A stretch of DNA of 64,000 bases from the NCBI RefSeq assembly GCF_039503195.1, contig NZ_JBCJKP010000001.1, positions 7,006,001 to 7,070,000 of the forward strand, written 5' to 3'. A program made the translations under genes and the position numbers. The stretch comes from Streptomyces mirabilis. Lineage in GTDB: Bacteria; Actinomycetota; Actinomycetes; Streptomycetales; Streptomycetaceae. The notes under the pieces are model-generated. The model worked only from the letters and a program-made list of their open reading frames with translations, was not told the origin of the DNA and did not search any database. Positions within the stretch are counted from its first letter, which is position 1. Each line of letters opens with the position of its first letter. Positions 52,527 to 61,043 of this stretch are shown here, in pieces.

Positions 52527-53521
52527 GGGCGGCTCACCGTGTCCCCGGCAGCGGTGTGAACCGGTGCTGTGAGGACGAGCCCCGCGACGGCGTCGTCGGC
52601 ATCTGTGCCGGACACCGCGTACACCGGACCGTCCCCGCCGACGGCGAAGTGGCCGACGGCGGCGGCGCATTGAAGGACCCCCAGCGCGCCCGAGGCCGGG
52701 CCCCAGCGGTCTTCGAGATCGTGCCGGAGCACACCGGCGAGGGTCGAGGCCGGTGCGTTCCGCGGCGCGAACCACGCGCGCGCGGAGCCTGCGAGCGCGG
52801 ACACGCAGTCGGCCAGCCCGCCGGTGCGGAGATAGCCGTCCACTCCGGCGAGGGCGGGGGCGTTGCGCCCGGCCGCGGCTTTCGTGGTCTCCAGCAGCAG
52901 AGCGGCGGCGCCGTCCAACGGCTGGTCCTGTCCGACGAGTTGCCGGACGACGTCGTTGGCCGGCTCGACGCCGACCACCAGGACATGCCGGGCGCGGCCG
53001 CTCGACAGCCAGATCGTCGCCCAGTGCACGGCGTCGAGACCGGAGGTCGCTCCATTGCACACCATCACGTTCGGGCCGCGCAGCCCGAACCGGATCGCGA
53101 GCTCGGAAGCGGTGACGTTGCTCGACAGCCGCGGTGCGAGGACCGGGCTGATGAGCCGGGTGCCGTGGTCCGCCGAGATGGCGGCGACGACCTCGCACAC
53201 CGAGTCGAGGTTGCCGAAGTTCGAGCTGACGACGACTGCGACCGACTCGGCGGGCACCAGCAGTTCGGCGTCGACGACCGGCGCGCCGCCGCGCTGGGTG
53301 TTCATCCGGGCGTCGCCGCGCATCAGCCCGGCGGAGTTCAGCGCGTCCCGGGCGGCGCAGAGCGCGAGTTGGGTCGCGCGGTCCTGATGGCGCAGTCCCT
53401 TCTTGCCGATCCGGGCCGCCGGGTCGACCGGCGCCGCGCCGACGGCGGTCCCGGTCGTCAGGTCGGAGGGTATGAGGACACCGGGCATCGCCAGGCCGAT
53501 TCCGGTCACGACCGCGTTCAT
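52523..53521 (-). CDS. Ketosynthase-like chain-length factor (no active-site Cys)
   Basis: 332 residues of KS fold. Where KS has Cys the sequence reads VCNGATSGLDAVHW (Ala in line with the nucleophile; the Cys visible is four positions too early). Typical CLFs carry Gln here, so this is unusual. Directly downstream of a catalytic KS with ATGA overlap, the classical KS-CLF gene arrangement, and the likely heterodimer partner of 53518-54660. Confidence 0.82.
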   Translation of the reverse strand: MNAVVTGIGLAMPGVLIPSDLTTGTAVGAAPVDPAARIGKKGLRHQDRATQLALCAARDALNSAGLMRGDARMNTQRGGAPVVDAELLVPAESVAVVVSSNFGNLDSVCEVVAAISADHGTRLISPVLAPRLSSNVTASELAIRFGLRGPNVMVCNGATSGLDAVHWATIWLSSGRARHVLVVGVEPANDVVRQLVGQDQPLDGAAALLLETTKAAAGRNAPALAGVDGYLRTGGLADCVSALAGSARAWFAPRNAPASTLAGVLRHDLEDRWGPASGALGVLQCAAAVGHFAVGGDGPVYAVSGTDADDAVAGLVLTAPVHTAAGDTVSRP

Positions 53522-54660
53522 CGGCCACCGGCCACGAGCGCGACGGCGTTGATCCCGCCGAAACCGAAGGCGTTGACCTGCGCCAGCGCCAGGTCCGCCG
53601 GTGCGGGCGCGCCCCGCACGATCCTGAAGTCCGCGACCTCGTCGATCGGTTCGTCGAGGCCCAGGGTCGGGGGAACGAGCCCGTCCGCCATGGCTCTGAG
53701 CGCGATGATCAGGCTGTGCAGACCGGAGGCGCCGGAGGTGTGACCGGTCATCGATTTCATCGCCGTCATCAGTGTCGTTTCCGGGGTGGTTCCGAACACC
53801 GCACGCATGGCCTGTGCCTCGGCGACGTCGTTGGCGTGGGTTCCGGTGCCGTGGAGCATCACCAGATCGACGTCCTTCGGTCCGGTGCCGGCCCGCCGGT
53901 GCGCGTCGTGGACGGCGGCGGCGATGTTCCCGGCGTGCGGCGCGGTGGCATGGTGGGCGTCGCAGTTGACGGCGACGCCGCGCACCCGGCCGAGGCACGG
54001 GCGACCCGGCTCGCGGGTGCGGCGCAGCACCACGGCCGAGGCCCCTTCGCCGAGGATCGTGCCCCGCCGGTTGCGGTCGAACGGTCGCACGGTGTCCGGC
54101 GCCACCGACTGCAGGCGGTCGGCGACCCCGACCATGCTCTCGGTGACGACATCGACGCCCGCCACGACCACGGTCTCGGCACCGCCGGCCAGCAGGTCGC
54201 AGGCCATCGAGAGCGCGTAGAGCGAGGCTGAACAGGCATTTGAGAAGGTGTACGTCATCGTCGCGCCGAAGCGTTCCCGTAGCGCGTGGCCGAAGTGCAG
54301 CCGGTCGGCGGACCACGGGATGCCCTCGCGTGCCCACAGCTCGACCGAGCGCAGTTCACGCAGCCCCGTGCCGACCAGGACGGGGGTGTCTCCCAGCTGT
54401 TCGCCCATCCCGGCGTCTGCGAGTGCCTGTCCGATCGCGTCGAGGAGGAAGGCGGAAGCCCGGCCCGGGACGTCCCCGGAGCCCACGCGGTCGTCGATCT
54501 CGAACAGGCGGTCGCCGGTGTAGTGCGACCGGTCGAAGCCGCGCATGGGGTGCAGCCCGGACGTGCCCGCGCACAGGGCGTCGAAGATCTCGGCGGGGGA
54601 CCGGCCGATGGCGGCCACCGCGCCGGCGCCGGCGATCGGCCAGCCTGGATGCTCGCTCAC
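53518..54660 (-). CDS. Beta-ketoacyl synthase (KS) of the type II PKS
   Basis: 380 residues from GTG 54660 (GTGA overlap). Catalytic triad: Cys in TFSNACSASLYALS, His in LHGTGTHANDVAEA, His in MTGHTSGASGLHS. The FGFGGINAVALV end is complete. Catalyses decarboxylative elongation of the ACP-bound chain, presumably with the CLF-like protein encoded next. Confidence 0.92.
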   Translation of the reverse strand: MSEHPGWPIAGAGAVAAIGRSPAEIFDALCAGTSGLHPMRGFDRSHYTGDRLFEIDDRVGSGDVPGRASAFLLDAIGQALADAGMGEQLGDTPVLVGTGLRELRSVELWAREGIPWSADRLHFGHALRERFGATMTYTFSNACSASLYALSMACDLLAGGAETVVVAGVDVVTESMVGVADRLQSVAPDTVRPFDRNRRGTILGEGASAVVLRRTREPGRPCLGRVRGVAVNCDAHHATAPHAGNIAAAVHDAHRRAGTGPKDVDLVMLHGTGTHANDVAEAQAMRAVFGTTPETTLMTAMKSMTGHTSGASGLHSLIIALRAMADGLVPPTLGLDEPIDEVADFRIVRGAPAPADLALAQVNAFGFGGINAVALVAGGR

Positions 54661-55883
54661 ACGGACTCCTCGTACCGGCCCAGGACCGCGACCGCGTTGT
54701 TGCCCCCGAAGCCGAGTCCGTTGTTCTGCACGATCCGCAGATCGGCCTCGACGGCGTGGTTGGGCACACAATCGATACGGCACTCCGGGTCGGTGCGGTT
54801 GTGGTTGATGGTCGGGGGGATGAACCGGTGGGTGATCGCCAGCGCGCAGGCGATCGCGGCCAGCGCGCTCGCGGCGCCCATGGTGTGCCCCAGCATCGAC
54901 TTGACCGACACCGCGCGCGGCGGACGGTCGCCGTAGATCTCCCGGATCGCCTGGGACTCCGTGACGTCGTTGGCCTTGGTGCCGGTACCGTGCGCCGAGA
55001 TGAGGTCGACCTCGTGCGGCTTCACCTTCGCGTTCTCCAGGGCGAGCGCCATCACCCGGGCCACGCTGGACCGATCCGGCGCGACCTGGTGATAGGCGTC
55101 GCAGTTGAGGCCGTAGCCGAGCACCTCCGCGTAGATCCGGGCTCCACGGGCGAGCGCCGAGTCCAGGCTCTCCAGCACCAGCACGCCGGCGCCTTCGCCG
55201 GTGAGGATGCCCTTGCGCTCGATGTCGAAGGGACGGCAGCAGTCGGGGGCGATGGTGCCCAGCCGGTAGAACCCGGCGAAGGTCTTCCGGCACATGGCGT
55301 CCGCGCCGCCGCAGAGTGCGAAGTCGACGTCGCCGGAGCGGACCGCGTCGTAGCCGTAGCCGATGGCGTAGTTCCCGGCGGCGCAGGCCGTCGGGATGGT
55401 CACTGCCTCGACGTCGGACAGTCCGAGCTCCAAGGCGACGGCCGAGGAGAGCCGGCCGGCCCGCAGCCGGGCCGCGACCCGCGGGTCCATGGCCGCGGAG
55501 CCGTCCGCCAGTTCGGTCTCGACCAGTTCGTCGAGGTCGCGCGACTCGCCGTCGGTGGTGCCGATGGAGATCAGGCCGGGCTGCCCGCGCAGCACATCGA
55601 GATCCAGCCCGGCGTCCTGGACGGCCATCCGTGCCGCCGACACCGAGAACCGGCTTGCCGGTCCCAGCGAGCCGACGGGAAGATCGCGGACCCACTCCTC
55701 CGTGTCGAACTCACCGAGCCCGCAGCCGGTGGAGTGCTCGAAGCCGACGGTGTCGAACGCCGTGATCGGTTTGGCACCGCTGCGTCCGGCTCGTAGGCCG
55801 GCGACGAACTCGTCGACCCCGGTACCGATGCTCGACAGCACGCCGAGGCCGGTCAGGACGACCCGCCTGTCGGATGACGCCAT
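54657..55883 (-). CDS. Beta-ketoacyl synthase (FabF-like KS) of the type II PKS
   Basis: 408 residues from ATG 55883 (GGTGGAG just upstream; GTG 55892 possible). Cys in TIPTACAAGNYAIGYGY (about 167), His in SAHGTGTKANDVTESQ and in MLGHTMGAASAL, ending LGFGGNNAVAVLGRYEE. Follows the ACP by 30 bases. Two complete KSs in one operon suggest either two elongation systems or a starter-specific KS. Confidence 0.93.
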   Translation of the reverse strand: MASSDRRVVLTGLGVLSSIGTGVDEFVAGLRAGRSGAKPITAFDTVGFEHSTGCGLGEFDTEEWVRDLPVGSLGPASRFSVSAARMAVQDAGLDLDVLRGQPGLISIGTTDGESRDLDELVETELADGSAAMDPRVAARLRAGRLSSAVALELGLSDVEAVTIPTACAAGNYAIGYGYDAVRSGDVDFALCGGADAMCRKTFAGFYRLGTIAPDCCRPFDIERKGILTGEGAGVLVLESLDSALARGARIYAEVLGYGLNCDAYHQVAPDRSSVARVMALALENAKVKPHEVDLISAHGTGTKANDVTESQAIREIYGDRPPRAVSVKSMLGHTMGAASALAAIACALAITHRFIPPTINHNRTDPECRIDCVPNHAVEADLRIVQNNGLGFGGNNAVAVLGRYEESV

Positions 55884-55913
55884 CAGCTCCACCTTCCCTG
55901 TGCGAGCCGGTCG

Positions 55914-56171
55914 CTACTTCGTCCAGCCCGCGGATCCGGCCACGACGTCGTAGACGCCCCGAAGATTCGTCATCCGCTCGAGATCGGCCTGGTCGATGAC
56001 GACGCCGAACTCGCGCTCCAGTGACCCCAGGATCTCGATGGCGCGCAGCGAGTCCGCGCCGTACTCCTCCTTGAACAGGCCCTCGTCCGTGACTTCGTCC
56101 TCTTCGAGCTCAAGGATGTCGCAGACGATTTCTTTAATCTTCTCGAAATTCTTCTCAGCGATGTTGACCAC
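55914..56171 (-). CDS. Acyl carrier protein (first gene of the PKS operon)
   Basis: 85 residues from GTG 56171. Phosphopantetheine Ser near residue 41 in EEYGADSLRAIEILGSLERE. Heads the minus-strand operon 50 bases downstream of the shared promoter block at 56221-56283. Confidence 0.94.
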   Translation of the reverse strand: MVNIAEKNFEKIKEIVCDILELEEDEVTDEGLFKEEYGADSLRAIEILGSLEREFGVVIDQADLERMTNLRGVYDVVAGSAGWTK

Positions 56172-56220
56172 TGTCGGAACCCCGTTCTCCGGTATGGGCG
56201 TAGAGCATCGATTCAGTAAT

Positions 56221-56283
56221 CAGATTTCACCTGCGCGGGCGGTGTCCCGCAAGATCATGGACGCTACGGGACGGAATGAGACG
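56221..56283 (-). promoter_or_regulatory. Shared cluster promoter block, copy B (PKS operon)
   Basis: In the ACP sense: CGTCTCATTCCGTCC (1-15), GTCC (22-25), CTTGC (31-35), GACA (38-41) and GAAATCTG (56-63), matching copies A and C base for base in the first blocks and in spacing. It ends 49 bases before the ACP start and probably drives the whole 15-gene operon. The rest of 56172-56443 should hold the hydroxylase promoter. Confidence 0.78.
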
Positions 56284-56443
56284 GCTGTTCACGGTGTCCT
56301 CGCCGCAGGGTCGCGGGCTAATATCGAAAAGCGATTATGGGGGCGCTCCCGCGGCTGGCCCGGAGAATTAAGCGCGCCTGGTTCGAGTGAAAACTCCCGA
56401 GGCCGCTCCGCCGCTGCGAACGGATCAGCGAAAGAGAATTGCG

Positions 56444-57202
56444 ATGAATGATGAATACGAGCAGGAGAAGGCCAGGCGACAGCGACAGGCCAGGGAATGG
56501 CGGCTCGGCGAGCCGTTGCCGACCATCTCGTACACGCCCGAGGAGGACGCTCTCTGGGAGACGGTGACCGCCAAGCTTCGGTCGCTGCACGAGGGCGTGG
56601 CGTGTGCGCACTACCGGCGCGCCTGCGAGTCCGTCGTCCTGGAACGGGAGCGGGTGCCACAACTGGCCGAGGTCTCGCCCGTGCTGACCGCGTTGACCGG
56701 ATTCCACTTGCGACCGGCCGAAGGCACTGTTCCCGTCGAGCGGTTCCTCGGCGCCTTCGAGGAGGACGGGTTCTACGCGACGCAGTACCTGCGGCGACCC
56801 GAATCGCCCTACCACTCTCCCGAGCCGGACGTCCTCCACGAACTGGTCGGCCACGCAGTGATGCTCGGCGACCCGGTCTTCGCGGACCTCTACCGGCGCT
56901 TCGGGCAGACCGCCAAGCGGGTCTCCTCACCTGACGTTCTGCGGGCCCTGATCCAGGTGTTCTGGTTCACCCTGGAGGTCGGCGTCGTGCTCGAAGGAGG
57001 CCGGCCGCGGGTCTACGGCGCGGCCCTGTTGTCTTCGGTCGCGGAGATGGAGTCGCTGTCGCAGGTGGACCTGCGGCCGTTCGACATCGCCGAGATCGTC
57101 TCCCAGAACTTCGACGACATGCACTGCATGCCGGTGCTCTTCGCCGTCGAGTCGGTCGACCACCTGGTCACCGAGCTGAACCGATTCCTGACCCGGCTGT
57201 GA
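56444..57202 (+). CDS. Aromatic amino acid hydroxylase (biopterin-dependent, Phe/Tyr hydroxylase family)
   Basis: 252 residues. The non-heme iron site is intact: HELVGH (His132, His137) and Glu178 in [23 protein letters not shown] precedes it as in bacterial phenylalanine hydroxylases. Catalyses ring hydroxylation of Phe or Tyr with O2 and pterin. It is grouped with an O-methyltransferase 37 bases downstream and an aromatic-specific NRPS, so it likely supplies a Tyr, m-Tyr or DOPA-type precursor instead of serving catabolism. Start ATG 56444 with AAAGAG upstream. Confidence 0.92.
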   Translation: MNDEYEQEKARRQRQAREWRLGEPLPTISYTPEEDALWETVTAKLRSLHEGVACAHYRRACESVVLERERVPQLAEVSPVLTALTGFHLRPAEGTVPVERFLGAFEEDGFYATQYLRRPESPYHSPEPDVLHELVGHAVMLGDPVFADLYRRFGQTAKRVSSPDVLRALIQVFWFTLEVGVVLEGGRPRVYGAALLSSVAEMESLSQVDLRPFDIAEIVSQNFDDMHCMPVLFAVESVDHLVTELNRFLTRL

Positions 57203-57239
57203 ACCTCGTGCCGGGCGACCTCACACGGAGAGCGGAGAT

Positions 57240-57902
57240 ATGCGCATTCAGGTCAACCTGACCGAGAAGCTCCAGAACTACGTCGCGGACGTGTCCCTGT
57301 CCGAACCGCCGCCGCTGCGTGAGCTGCGCGAGGAGACCTCGCTGCTCGCCGAGCGCAATATGCAGATCTCGCCCGAGCAGGGGCAGTTCCTGTCCGTGCT
57401 GCTGCGCGCGATCGGGGCGAAGCGGACGCTGGAGGTCGGGGTCTTCACCGGCTACAGCCTGCTGCGCACGGCCCTGACCCTGCCGGCGGACGGCCGCGTC
57501 ACGGCCTGCGACATCAGCGCGAAGTGGGCCGAGGTCGCGCTCGGGCACTGCGAGCGGGCCGGGGTCGCGGACAAGGTGGACCTCCGGGTCGGCGACGCCC
57601 GGGAGACCCTGGCCGCCCTCGTCCAGGAGGAGGGCGCGGCCGGCTCGTTCGACTTCGTGTTCCTCGACGCGGACAAGGAAGGCTACGAGACCTACTACGA
57701 GTACGGACTGACCCTGCTGCGGCCCGGCGGCCTCCTGGTCGCGGACAACGTGCTCTGGTCGGGCCTGGTGATCGACGAGTCGGTGCAGGACGACGAGACC
57801 CGCGCGCTGCGCGCCTTCAACACGAAACTCTACGAGGACGACCGCGTGCACCTGTCCATGCTGCCGTTCGCCGATGGTCTGACCCTCGCCGTGAAGCGCT
57901 GA
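57240..57902 (+). CDS. SAM-dependent O-methyltransferase (CCoAOMT-like)
   Basis: 220 residues. Class I SAM fold: [17 protein letters not shown] (motif I), [33 protein letters not shown] (metal-binding Asp region) and [15 protein letters not shown]. The family methylates catechol or phenol hydroxyls with a divalent cation. Forms a two-gene unit with the aromatic hydroxylase, which fits methylation of a hydroxylated Tyr-derived residue. Converges with the truncated dehydrogenase 22 bases away. Confidence 0.92.
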   Translation: MRIQVNLTEKLQNYVADVSLSEPPPLRELREETSLLAERNMQISPEQGQFLSVLLRAIGAKRTLEVGVFTGYSLLRTALTLPADGRVTACDISAKWAEVALGHCERAGVADKVDLRVGDARETLAALVQEEGAAGSFDFVFLDADKEGYETYYEYGLTLLRPGGLLVADNVLWSGLVIDESVQDDETRALRAFNTKLYEDDRVHLSMLPFADGLTLAVKR

Positions 57903-57924
57903 CCGGACCCCCTGCCTTCGGGGT

Positions 57925-59073
57925 TCAGTCCACCCTGGCCGGTCCGCGCGCGTTCCGCCGTGCCGCACCTCGGGAGACCGCGAGCGGGTCCCAGCCGGCG
58001 CCGCGCGCGGGCAGCCGGCCGGGATCGCCGAACACCGTGCCGCCGTGGGCTTCGGCCAGTAGCGGCCGCCCCAGGATCTGGGCCGCGCAGGCGATCCCGC
58101 TGACCATCACGCCGGTCACCCCGCTGCCGTAGCGGGTGCTCTGGCCGACGACGTACAGGCCCCGGACGCCGGTGGCGGTGTCCGGCCGGGCGCCGGTTCC
58201 ACCCCAGGTGGCGAGGCCGAACGGAGTGCCGCCGGTGGAGAGCGTGTAGCGCTCCTGGGCGAGCGGGGAGGCCAGTTCCAGATGCGTGATGCTGTCCCGG
58301 AACGGCCCCAGCACGCGCTCGCCGGCGCGCACCACCGCATCGGTGAACCGTTGCTTCTCAGCCAGATAGGCGGGTTCGCGACGGTACCGGCCGCCTTCGG
58401 CCGGCCCCTGCTCGACTCCCCAGTGCCGGTAACCGGGCGGGCACATCGTCATCAGCTGGATGTTCGTGTGTCCGGGCGGACAGAGGTGCCTCGCGCCGGG
58501 ATTCTTGAGCGAGGCGACCGAGACGAACAGGAACCGCACGTCCTCCGGCTGCTCGCCGGCGTACAGCCCTCCGTAGAGCTCGTCGATGTCCTCGCGGTCG
58601 TACCACCAGATGTTCGCCTCGGCCCGCCGCGTCAACTCCCGGTCGAGCGCGACGTAGACGGTCGCGAAAGGCAGGCCCATCGTCGCCTCGCGGGTGGTGC
58701 GGCCGATCCGCGGGTTGAAGTGTCCCGCTCCGGCCAGATCCAGCACCGTGCGCCGGTAGTCGGCGTTGGAGATCACCAACGGCGCGGTGAGCGAGGCCCC
58801 GTCCGTCAGTCGTACACCGGTGGCCACCCGGTCGGCGACGTCGATCGAGGCGACCCGGCTGCGGGTACGCAGTTCACCGCCGTGCGCCTCCAGGACCTCG
58901 ATCAGCGTCGCGGCCAGCATCTGCCCGCCGCCGACCGGGACGTAGGCGCCTCGGAGATAGTGGTCGGTCACCATCGCATGCGTGGTCACCGTCGCGACGT
59001 CCGGTCCCATGCCGTAGTTCGGCGACTGAGCGGCGAGCACCGTCCGGGCCCTCGTGGACAGAGAGTCTGCACG
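57925..59073 (-). pseudogene. Phytoene-dehydrogenase-like FAD oxidoreductase, N-terminal part missing
   Basis: About 380 residues of a CrtI-type protein, from ADSLSTRARTVLAAQSPNYG to the C-terminal FAD motif GVRGLYVVGQSTRYGSGVTG. The N-terminal 130-150 residues with the GxGxxG FAD-binding motif are absent; the frame meets a stop at 59074-59076 and plus-strand sequence of an unrelated gene follows. GTG 59040 could start a 371-residue product, but it could hardly hold FAD. In cinnamoyl clusters this enzyme is thought to aromatise the cyclised chain, so its loss should block the pathway unless the junction is artificial. Confidence 0.8.
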
Positions 59074-59357
59074 TCATGCTGGCGAACCGCGAGGAGACCT
59101 CGTTGGTCGCGCGGGCGCTGAGCGGAATCGGGATCGGAGCGCCGGTCGTCGACGAGGAACGGAACACGATCGCGGTCCCCGTGTCCGGGGGAACCGACGC
59201 GCTGACGGCCGGAGTCCGCGCACTCGACACGGCGGGAGTGCGGCCGGTCGACATCGGGCTGCGGCGTCCCACGCTGGACGACGTTTTCCTTCAGCTGACG
59301 GGGGCCGGGACCGGGCCGTCCCGACCGGGGCGGACGGGACGGAGGGGTACGGCATGA
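59067..59357 (+). pseudogene. C-terminal fragment of a DrrA-type ABC ATPase
   Basis: Only the DUF4162-like tail remains: LHVMLANREETSLVARALSG, VVDEERNTIAVPVSGGTDAL, LDTAGVRPVDIGLRRPTLDD, VFLQLTG. The whole nucleotide-binding core (Walker A, signature, Walker B; about 220 residues) is missing. It overlaps the permease gene by ATGA, as intact drrA-drrB pairs do. Its lost 5' end faces the lost 5' end of the dehydrogenase. Confidence 0.8.
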
Positions 59358-60155
59358 CCGCGCTGACCGACGGGCTGGCCGATGGATGGATCATCGCGCG
59401 CCGCAACGTCATCCGGACGCGACGGGCGCCGGACGTACTGCTTCTGACACTGCTCCAACCCATCATGTTCGTGCTGCTGTTCGCGTACGTGTTCGGTGGC
59501 TCCATCAAGGTGCCGGGGGTGAACTACCGCGAGTACCTGATGGCCGGGATCTTCGTCCAGACGGTGGCGTTCGGCTCGTCGATGACGGGCGCGGGACTGG
59601 CCGCCGACCTGCAGACGGGAGTGATGGACCGGTTCCGGTCCATGCCGATGTCCCGGGCGGCGGTGCTGCTCGGTCGCACCACCAGCGACCTGCTGGGCAA
59701 TCTGGTCACCGTGCTGGCCATGGCGTTGTGCGGGCTGCTCGTCGGATGGCGGACACACACCGGCCTCGGTCAGGTGGCCGCCGGACTGGGCCTGCTCCTG
59801 CTGTTCGCCTACGCGATGAGCTGGATCTCGGCCACGATCGGGCTGACCGTGCGCAGCCCCGAAGTCTCCCAGACCGCCGGTTTCCTCCTGCTGTTCCCGC
59901 TGACCTTCGTGTCCAACGTGTTCGTCGCAGGCGACACACTTCCGTCCGGGCTGCGACCGGTGGCCGACTGGAACCCGATCAGCACGGTCACGCTCGCGCT
60001 GCGCGATCTGTGGGGCAACGCCCCGGCCGGCCCGGCCCGTGGCGGGCGTGCCCGCCGAGCATCCCGCGCTGGTCTCGCTTGGCTGGATCGCGGTGATCCT
60101 GGCCGTCTTCCTGCCGTTGGCGGTCGACCGCTTCCGGCGTGCCGCTCGCCGCTGA
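59354..60155 (+). pseudogene. DrrB-type ABC-2 permease, frameshifted near its C-terminus
   Basis: From ATG 59354: MTALTDGLADGWIIARRNVI, LLQPIMFVLLFAYVFGGSIK, then helices up to FPLTFVSNVFVAGDTLPSGL and WNPISTVTLALRDLWG, typical of daunorubicin-type exporters. Near 60036-60038 the frame shifts: VAGVPAEHPALVSLGWIAVI and the last helix LAVFLPLAVDRFRR continue in the +1 frame to the stop at 60155. One extra C or two missing C explain it. Without the final helix the permease would be defective. Presumed self-resistance/export system of the cluster. Confidence 0.82.
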
Positions 60156-60204
60156 CGCCCGTCACCGGGACTGTGCACGTCACTCGGTCGGCCATCGACG
60201 AAGT

Positions 60205-60247
60205 GTGCCGCTGCCCGAGGTGTCCGGAACACCTCGGGCAGCGGCAC
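60205..60247. terminator. Bidirectional terminator between permease and apoprotein genes
   Basis: Perfect 19-bp inverted repeat (60205-60223 and 60229-60247) with a 5-base loop CCGGA. It lies between the convergent permease (ends 60155) and apoprotein (ends 60284) genes and can end both transcripts. Confidence 0.85.
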
Positions 60248-60283
60248 GGTCATACGGAGCGACCGCCCCTCGGGCGGTGTTGC

Positions 60284-60733
60284 TCAGGCGAAGGAGATCG
60301 CCGCGGTGTCGTGGTTCTGGGCCTCGTTGGACGCACCGATGAAGCAGCCACCGGCGATGGTGGCGCAGTTGACGTCCACCGTGGCCCCGGACTGGTCCTG
60401 GCCCTGGAACGTCTTCTTCACGGTGAACGCCGTCGAGCCGGCGCCGGTGGCGTCGGTGGTGAGCTGCTTGATTCCGGCGACGTCGCACACCAGCGTCCCG
60501 GCCGCGGGGTCGCCGGCGCACTCGGTCGCGGAGACGGCCTCGGCGGCACCGAAGCCCGTGACGTTCACGGTGACGCTCGCGCCGTCGGAGAGACCGGTCG
60601 AGGGGGTGACCGTCACGCCGACCGCCGTGGCCGCGGCCGTGGCGGGAACCGACACGGCCAGCATGGCCGTGACGGCCGCGGCGCCGGTGAGACCGGCCTT
60701 CGAAATGAGCGCGATCCTCTTCTTGGAAATCAA
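60284..60733 (-). CDS. Neocarzinostatin-family secreted apoprotein
   Basis: 149 residues from TTG 60733 (GGAG eight bases upstream). Sec signal (SKKRIALISKAGL, hydrophobic stretch, cleavage near ATAAA, residue 33) and a mature part of about 115 residues, the size of neocarzinostatin apoprotein. The family pattern is clear: VGVTVTPSTGLSDGASVTVN, TTDATGAGSTAFTVKKTFQG, ending AISFA; four Cys (72, 83, 123, 130) match the two conserved disulfides. Known members bind and protect enediyne chromophores. No enediyne genes are in the window, so it may bind the cluster product or another hydrophobic ligand. Confidence 0.88.
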   Translation of the reverse strand: MISKKRIALISKAGLTGAAAVTAMLAVSVPATAAATAVGVTVTPSTGLSDGASVTVNVTGFGAAEAVSATECAGDPAAGTLVCDVAGIKQLTTDATGAGSTAFTVKKTFQGQDQSGATVDVNCATIAGGCFIGASNEAQNHDTAAISFA

Positions 60734-60947
60734 GGTGCTGGCTCCAATTCAGGATGGGGGGTGAATGGTCGACATTCGCGCAATGAGTGCCGAGTGATGG
60801 TGATTCCCGGGGTATTTCCTACGCGGATTCACTGGCAGCGCGAAATCATTTGGTGTCGATCCATTTGGAGGCTACAAGTCGGCCTGTGGGTCGTCAACCA
60901 CGACCTGAACAAAAAGGAACCGCCCTTTCCGGCAGACGTATGCCCGC

Positions 60948-61009
60948 TGTCTCGTTCCGTCCCATGGCGTCCGCCCCCTTGCTGGGACAGCGTCGCGCGG
61001 GCGAGCCTG
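60948..61009 (+). promoter_or_regulatory. Shared cluster promoter block, copy C (mbtH-NRPS)
   Basis: TGTCTCGTTCCGTCC (1-15), GTCC (22-25), CTTGC-like CTTGC (31-35), GACA (39-42) and GAGCCTG (56-62). Same spacing as copies A and B. Ends 34 bases before the mbtH start. The 60734-60947 part of this gap is AT-richer and should contain the promoter of the apoprotein gene; no gene is visible there. Confidence 0.78.
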
Positions 61010-61043
61010 CGGTGAGCACTCCACATTCGACAAGGGGAGATCA

